Below are positions 30,093 to 32,314 of a DNA stretch of 32,314 nucleotides, in pieces. Within the stretch, counting starts at the first letter, position 1. Each line of letters opens with the position of its first letter. The stretch spans positions 1 to 32,314 of the forward strand of contig JABENI010000019.1 of assembly GCA_013332095.1 (NCBI GenBank), read 5' to 3'. Position numbers and translations under genes: made by a program. The notes beneath the pieces were generated by a model, which made no database searches, was not told the origin of the DNA, and saw nothing but the letters and a program-made list of their open reading frames with translations. Source of the stretch: Candidatus Bathyoplasma sp. NZ. Lineage in GTDB: Bacteria; Bacillota_I; Bacilli_A; MAG-NZ.

Positions 30093-32314
30093 ATGAAAAA
30101 AAGAAAAAATATTTTAAAAAAAGTAAGTTACTTATTGATGATAATATCATTAACAATAGTAGCATTCTTAGCACCAAGATTTATAGAAATGGAGGTAAAT
30201 GCGGCAATTACTAGTTCTGGATATAGCAAGACTCAAAGTTATTTGGTTCTGATAGATAGCGGGAAAATAAAAGAAGTTTTTGTCAATGAAACCAGTGTAT
30301 ATAAGACATCACGACCAAATACTAATTCCGTGCAAATTAATTTAGTAATAGAGGGAAATAATATAGTAAGAGTATTGAGTGATTCTGGTGAAATAAGTAT
30401 TAAAACTGTAATATGGGATGAAAAAGCACCAGTAATAGGAGCAGTATTAGGAGGACCAGTAAATGCAGAAGATGTTCCAAATTGGACAGCACCAATATCA
30501 ACAGTAGAAGATAATATAGCCATAGGATTAATAGCAGATGAATCATACTATAAAGCAGATGGAACAACTTTAATAGATAAAACAGCAGCAAGAACAGAAG
30601 CAGCACAAGGAAGAGATGTAGTAATGAAATATAATGCAACTGATGCAGCAGGAAATGCAGCAGATGAAGTAAAAGCAATATTTACCCTAAACAATACAAT
30701 ACCAACATTACCAACAGTAACAATAATAAGTGATAATGGAAATAATACAGAATTTGCAAAAGAAAGAGATACAATTACTTTATCAATAATAGCTAGTGAG
30801 AACATCCAAACACCAACAGTAACAATAGCAGGAGAAACAACAACAGTAACAGGAAGTGGAGATACATATAGTGCAACTTATACAGTAGATGGAAATACTC
30901 CAGAAGGAGTAGCAGGAATTTACGTAACATATGTTGATGAAGCAGGGAACGCTGGTTCACCAGTAACAACAACAACAAATTCAAGTACAGTAAAGATAGA
31001 TAAAACAGCACCAACAATACAAGTAATTAACCAGAATCATGAATTTGCAAAAGAAGGAGATAAAATAATTTATTTAATAATAGCTAGTGAGGACATCCAA
31101 ACACCAACAGTAACAATAGCCGGACAAACAACAACAATAACAGGAAGTGGAGATACATATACTGCAACACATACAGTAGATGAAAATACTCCAGAAGGAG
31201 TAGTAGGAATTAACATAACATATGCTGATGAGGCAGGGAACGCAGGTACTCCAGTAATAGCACCAACAGATTCAACTACAATAATAGTAGATAAAACTAA
31301 ACCAATATTAAAAACAATAACAATAGAAAGTGATAACGATGATCCAACATCAGCAAAAATAGGAGATGCTATTACATTAAGGTTTACAAGTAATGAAAAG
31401 TTAATAACAATACCGACAGTAACACCGACAGTAACAATAGCAGGAGAAGTAGTAACAGTAATAGAAAGTGAAAATGAATATATTGCAATTTATATAGTAG
31501 CAGTTGAAACTCTTGAAGGATTAGTGAAAATTGACATAACATATGCTGATGAGGCAGGGAACGCTGGTTTGGAAGTAACAGCAACAACAAATTCAAGCAC
31601 AGTAACAGTAGATACAACATCACCGACATCAACAGTAACAATAATAAGCGATAATGGAAATAATACAGCATTTGCAAATGTAGGAGATAGAATAACAGTA
31701 TCTATAACAGCTAGTGAGGACATCCAAACACCAACAGTTACAATAATAGGAGAAACAGCAAATGTAACTGGAAATGGAGGTACATATAGTGCAACTTATA
31801 CAGTAGATGAAAATACTCCAGAAGGAGTAGCAGGAATTTACGTAACATATGCTGATGAGGCAGGGAACGCAGGTACTCCAGTAATAGCACCAACAGATTC
31901 AAGCATAGTAACTGTAGATAGAACATCACCGACATCAACAGTAACGATAATAAGCGATAATGGAAATAATACAGCATTTGCAAATATAGGAGATACAATA
32001 ACCGTATCTATAACAGCTAGTGAGGACATCCAAACACCAACAGTAACAATAGCAGGAGAAACAGCAACAGTAACAGGAAGTGGAGATACATATAGTGCAA
32101 CTTATACAGTAGATGAAAATACTCCAGAAGGAGTAGCAGGAATTTACGTAACGTATACTGATGAGGCAGGGAACGCTGGTACGGCAGTAACAGCAACAAC
32201 AGATTCAAGTACAGTAACAGTAGATACAACAGTACTAACATTATCAACAGTAACAATAATAAGTGATAATGGAAATAATACAGCATTTGCAAATATAGGA
32301 GATACAATAACAGT
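30093..32314 (+). CDS. Secreted Ig-like repeat surface protein, 5' part
   Basis: Open from the ATG at 30093 to the window end (740 codons, no stop). The N-terminus is a signal peptide: a KKRKNILKK positive start, a hydrophobic core (LLMIISLTIVAFLA) and likely cleavage after VNA at residue 37. Residues 38-207 form a unique region with one ATDAAGNA segment. From residue 208 tandem Ig-like units of about 100-106 aa follow, each with TVTI, a GDTITVSITASEDIQTPTV block, GDTYSATYTVDENTPEG and a YADEAGNAG end. This suggests a long cell-surface adhesin or fibre. No cysteine is present. Codon use is unlike the neighbours: ATA replaces ATT for Ile, and ACA/GTA/GCA dominate. An anchor motif would lie beyond the window. 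The long minus-strand open frames here are shadows of the biased repeats. Confidence 0.9.
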   Translation, partial: MKKRKNILKKVSYLLMIISLTIVAFLAPRFIEMEVNAAITSSGYSKTQSYLVLIDSGKIKEVFVNETSVYKTSRPNTNSVQINLVIEGNNIVRVLSDSGEISIKTVIWDEKAPVIGAVLGGPVNAEDVPNWTAPISTVEDNIAIGLIADESYYKADGTTLIDKTAARTEAAQGRDVVMKYNATDAAGNAADEVKAIFTLNNTIPTLPTVTIISDNGNNTEFAKERDTITLSIIASENIQTPTVTIAGETTTVTGSGDTYSATYTVDGNTPEGVAGIYVTYVDEAGNAGSPVTTTTNSSTVKIDKTAPTIQVINQNHEFAKEGDKIIYLIIASEDIQTPTVTIAGQTTTITGSGDTYTATHTVDENTPEGVVGINITYADEAGNAGTPVIAPTDSTTIIVDKTKPILKTITIESDNDDPTSAKIGDAITLRFTSNEKLITIPTVTPTVTIAGEVVTVIESENEYIAIYIVAVETLEGLVKIDITYADEAGNAGLEVTATTNSSTVTVDTTSPTSTVTIISDNGNNTAFANVGDRITVSITASEDIQTPTVTIIGETANVTGNGGTYSATYTVDENTPEGVAGIYVTYADEAGNAGTPVIAPTDSSIVTVDRTSPTSTVTIISDNGNNTAFANIGDTITVSITASEDIQTPTVTIAGETATVTGSGDTYSATYTVDENTPEGVAGIYVTYTDEAGNAGTAVTATTDSSTVTVDTTVLTLSTVTIISDNGNNTAFANIGDTIT
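30714..32314 (+). repeat. Tandem Ig-like coding repeats, 300-318 bp
   Basis: Units begin at about 30714, 31014, 31314, 31632, 31938 and 32247 (the last cut by the window edge), giving steps of 300, 300, 318, 306 and 309 bp. Unit 3 is the most diverged (PTVTPTVTIAG insertion, NEKLITI instead of SEDIQT). Units 4 and 5 are nearly identical at DNA level, which points to recent duplication or gene conversion. Confidence 0.93.

Noticed and set aside
30239-32307. Several long minus-strand open frames rich in Leu/His
   Set aside because: They mirror the A-rich repeat codons of the plus-strand surface gene, have no ribosome sites and give low-complexity proteins.

Overview
The window is strongly AT-rich and uses the standard code (TGG for Trp, no recoded TGA). 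It has Shine-Dalgarno sites before most genes, TATAAT-type promoters and many U-tailed terminators. This fits a low-GC Bacillota or related anaerobe. I cannot name the genus.

Layout. (1) 1-1358: the end of a CRISPR array (five identical 36-bp repeats, 30-bp spacers) and, 53 bp beyond the last repeat, a Csn2-like gene that keeps an intact Walker A motif. (2) 1419-5790: a housekeeping run, tcdA, ridA, a C_GCAxxG_C_C-type protein, a TrmH/SpoU methyltransferase, a divergent PAP2 (DUF212) membrane protein and a CvpA-like membrane protein, then a convergent DHH phosphoesterase (NrnA type). (3) 5919-9691: an overlapping four-gene operon for maturation of selenium-dependent molybdenum hydroxylases: a YqeC-MocA fusion, YqeB, an XdhC/CoxI-type factor and a MoeA-like molybdopterin-binding protein. 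(4) 10099-18974: purine salvage and catabolism: NCS2 xanthine/uracil permease, adenine deaminase, a two-subunit molybdenum hydroxylase (minus strand) and a divergent fused selenium-dependent xanthine dehydrogenase. (5) 19174-28784: one long operon, an unassigned fold-type-II PLP enzyme, diaminopropionate ammonia-lyase (dpaL), ygeY, ygeW, ssnA and ygfK. (6) 28785-30092: no intact gene; a terminator and the decayed remains of an IS3-like transposase on the minus strand. (7) 30093 to the end: the start of a secreted protein made of about 102-residue Ig-like repeats, still open at the window edge.

Regions 3-5 contain the same set of genes known from the E. coli ygeW-ygfO region. The likely combined role is uptake of purines, deamination of adenine to hypoxanthine, oxidation by molybdenum hydroxylases matured with molybdenum cofactor and probably labile selenium, and further breakdown of nitrogen compounds by YgeW/YgeX/YgeY/SsnA/YgfK. 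No FAD subunit of the usual xanthine dehydrogenase type is present for either hydroxylase. YgfK, which carries flavin and Fe-S motifs, is a possible electron partner (inference). The parts most worth a second look are the P-loop-intact Csn2 homologue, its unusual place relative to the array, the FAD-less hydroxylases and the uncharacterised PLP enzyme.
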